Shown: positions 34,508-35,791 of the stretch, one piece after another
Position numbering within the stretch: the first letter of the stretch is position 1
How the letters are laid out: every line of letters begins with the position of its first letter
Assembly: GCA_903902855.1 (NCBI GenBank)
Contig: CAIUWK010000049.1
Span: 1-35,791 of the forward strand
Source: an uncultured Geobacter sp.
GTDB lineage: Bacteria > Desulfobacterota > Desulfuromonadia > Geobacterales > CAIOGM01
Length of the DNA stretch: 35,791 nt
Direction of reading: 5' to 3'
Notes under the pieces: generated by a model
What the model saw: only the letters and a program-made list of their open reading frames with translations
Told to the model about the DNA's origin: nothing
The model's database searches: none
Position numbers and translations under genes: made by a program

Positions 34508-34533
34508 CAAAACTTCTGCATGCAGAAGTTTTG
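34508..34533. repeat. Perfect 26-bp palindrome
   Basis: CAAAACTTCTGCA is followed directly by its exact inverse TGCAGAAGTTTTG with no spacer. It lies in AT-rich DNA with no gene on either side, so an operator, recombination site or element end are all possible. Confidence 0.85.
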
Positions 34534-34872
34534 GTTTAACTCGTTGAATTATAAGTAAACAGGATCGCTGAAACGTCTAAAAACAGGAATTTTCATTTCG
34601 CTGTGACGGCTCTTTCGAGCCCTGTTCGGCGCCTGGCTTCCACGATAGCACAAGATAGCCCTACCGAAGTCAACACGACAAAAGCCGCCCGACAGCTTCA
34701 TGCTGCCTTGGCTAATTCGGTTTATCGGCTCCTGCGCCCCCTCTTTCTTCCCCCATTCCATACTCCTCAAAAAAGAATCAACTCATCTGCCGTTTTTTTT
34801 CGTCAATACAACACGAAGGTCAAGGCGGTATCCAGGGAGAGCAAGGCCGGAAGGTCGTGAATGCTGAAACTC

Positions 34873-34904
34873 AAAAGACCTCGCTCCGGTGAAGGAACGA
34901 GGTC
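34873..34904 (-). terminator. Rho-independent terminator, minus strand
   Basis: On the minus strand, GACCUCGUUCC pairs with GGAGCGAGGUC (one G-U pair where the plus strand has a C-A mismatch) and is followed by UUUUGAGUUU. The orientation implies a transcript arriving from the right. Confidence 0.65.
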
Positions 34905-35234
34905 ATTGATTTCTTGACACAGCGAAAGTTTCGTTGAAAGTGCTACCCCATGTTCCAAATTAACATCACGTAAACCATTATAACCCTTGTATTTCGGTAT
35001 GTTGACATTGTGCAAAGCCTGCTGGGTAGGCCATGGGTAGGAACGCGCAGGCTTTCAGCTCAAAAGCTCCCCTCTTACTCCCTCCCCAAAAGAAAGAATC
35101 AAATTGTGGATTAGTTGTGTCTTGTTAATGTTTATGGTTGTATTTTCCTGCCTTTGCTTGGCAATATTAATCTTTCTTGCCTGTCCTGATTGACACACTC
35201 CCTACCATCAGGTTTCATCAGTGAATACCTATAC

Positions 35235-35261
35235 CTCTAACACATATAACAAATCTAACAA
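35235..35261. repeat. 9-bp iteron-like cluster, inverted orientation
   Basis: Three consecutive 9-bp units (CTCTAACAC, ATATAACAA, ATCTAACAA). On the minus strand the shared core is TGTTA(G/T). Confidence 0.7.
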
Positions 35262-35586
35262 AAAAATATGTATATACCGTTGTCTTGACGGCCTTGAATG
35301 TCGCGGTTTGTCTCGTAAATGTTAACATTTGTTAGTACGAATCTAATGATATATAGTGATGGATATATTATGTTTAACCTACGGGTGAAGGGACAGGGGG
35401 CGGAGGAGCGGCGGCGGTTCGACCGTTAGTGTCTTCCGAGTTATCACCATCGTCACCGTTCGGGATGCTGATTTTCCATAATATCAAGGAGTCATTATTT
35501 TAAGCTCAATTGTCTTGTAACTATTTGATTTATATATGTTCAGCTCCCTGTTTTGCTGTAAATATTTATATATGTGTGTTCCAGCT

Positions 35587-35613
35587 CTGTTATATCTGTT
35601 ATTTCTGTTAGAC
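35587..35613. repeat. 9-bp iteron-like cluster, direct orientation
   Basis: Three consecutive 9-bp units (CTGTTATAT, CTGTTATTT, CTGTTAGAC). Single units recur at 35646-35654 (TCTAACAGA, inverted) and 35687-35695 (TCTGTTAGA). Confidence 0.75.
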
Positions 35614-35791
35614 ACAGGTAAACGCTTGAAATACAAAAATTATTTTCTAACAGAAAACTCTATTTTTCAAACATTTGTAAAAATTCTCTGTTAGATTTCG
35701 ATTGATAATTTCTAGTTTTTATTCCCGGTCAACGTCCCCATAGTCAGGCATCACCTTGAATCTTGAAAGCCGTCACGCTGCCACGGCTGGG

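Larger units (their letters stand above)
34090..35791. other. 1.7-kb region without credible genes, increasingly AT-rich
   Basis: Open frames here are short, lack good ribosome binding sites and run through hairpins. The base composition falls from GC-rich to AT-rich, unlike the first 31 kb. What is visible: two minus-strand terminators, a 26-bp palindrome, an inverted repeat of AAAGCCTGC (35014-35022) with GCAGGCTTT (35047-35055), and clusters of 9-bp TGTTA repeats. It may be the edge of a mobile or recently acquired segment. Confidence 0.6.

Noticed and set aside
34549-34860. Overlapping 73- and 85-codon frames on opposite strands
   Set aside because: Neither has a ribosome binding site or a recognisable product, and they cover each other in non-coding-looking DNA.
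34803-35015. 70-codon minus-strand frame
   Set aside because: It reads straight through the strong terminator hairpin at 34873-34904 and has no good ribosome binding site. A real gene is not excluded but is unlikely.
34990-35060. AAAGCCTGC/GCAGGCTTT inverted repeat as an integron-type or attachment site
   Set aside because: The loop lacks the conserved core sites I would require and there is no integrase in the window. It is mentioned only as part of the gene-free region.
35415-35426. GGTTCGACC, resembling a tRNA T-loop
   Set aside because: No acceptor, D or anticodon arms can be formed around it.

Overview
The window looks like chromosome of a GC-rich anaerobic deltaproteobacterium of the Desulfuromonadales/Geobacter type. 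This is inferred from a NapH-like polyferredoxin next to a Tat-exported DUF362 protein, a short anaerobe-type ThiC, a ThiE-ThiD fusion, RNase J beside FtsK, and abundant intergenic palindromes built from short repeats. No rRNA, tRNA, CRISPR array or complete insertion sequence was found.

Layout. 1-3957 (+): a Tat-signal DUF362 protein, a membrane polyferredoxin that looks like NapH fused to a NapG/MauM-like ferredoxin, and a QueG-like iron-sulfur protein. 3967-9289 (-): an operon running plsC, a 60-aa membrane protein, a 131-aa membrane-anchored protein, rnj (RNase J) and ftsK. 9457-10050 (+): an exported cyclophilin. 10147-11337 (-): an MFS transporter. 11420-14719 (+): a 1099-aa protein joining an Endonuclease Q-like PHP nuclease to a UvrD-type helicase. 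14815-19146 (+): a possible cassette of a P-loop/SARP-like regulator, a metzincin-type protease without a visible export signal, and a 100-aa protein of unknown function. 19169-22275 (-): a TPP-riboswitch-controlled thiED-thiC operon. 22377-24133 (+): alr and a DUF4337-like membrane protein. 24127-26743 (-): hpt, a zinc-ribbon/DUF3426 protein and a PAP2 phosphatase. 26807-27484 (+): an exported DUF1573 protein. 27509-30113 (-): a metallo-beta-lactamase-fold protein that has lost metal ligands, and an ABC-F ATPase with a terminator-like hairpin in its leader. 30291-31125 (+): two small proteins (35 and 59 aa) and a glutathione peroxidase.

From about 31.3 kb the character changes to accessory DNA: a VapBC-like toxin-antitoxin pair with a palindromic operator candidate, an orphan MNT nucleotidyltransferase, a chimeric reading frame (acetyltransferase fragment joined to a surface-protein repeat segment bounded by 22-bp direct repeats), a methyltransferase fragment, and 1.7 kb of increasingly AT-rich DNA without credible genes. 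That last stretch holds minus-strand terminators, a perfect 26-bp palindrome and clusters of a 9-bp iteron-like repeat.

The strongest candidate for new biology is the EndoQ-helicase fusion. It joins a nuclease family that nicks at deaminated bases to a helicase in one chain, has two sliding-clamp-like QxxLF motifs, and carries a mobile-looking palindromic repeat captured in frame. Next are the regulator-metzincin cassette, the families of nested palindromic intergenic repeats, the ABC-F leader hairpin and the repeat-bounded chimeric gene.
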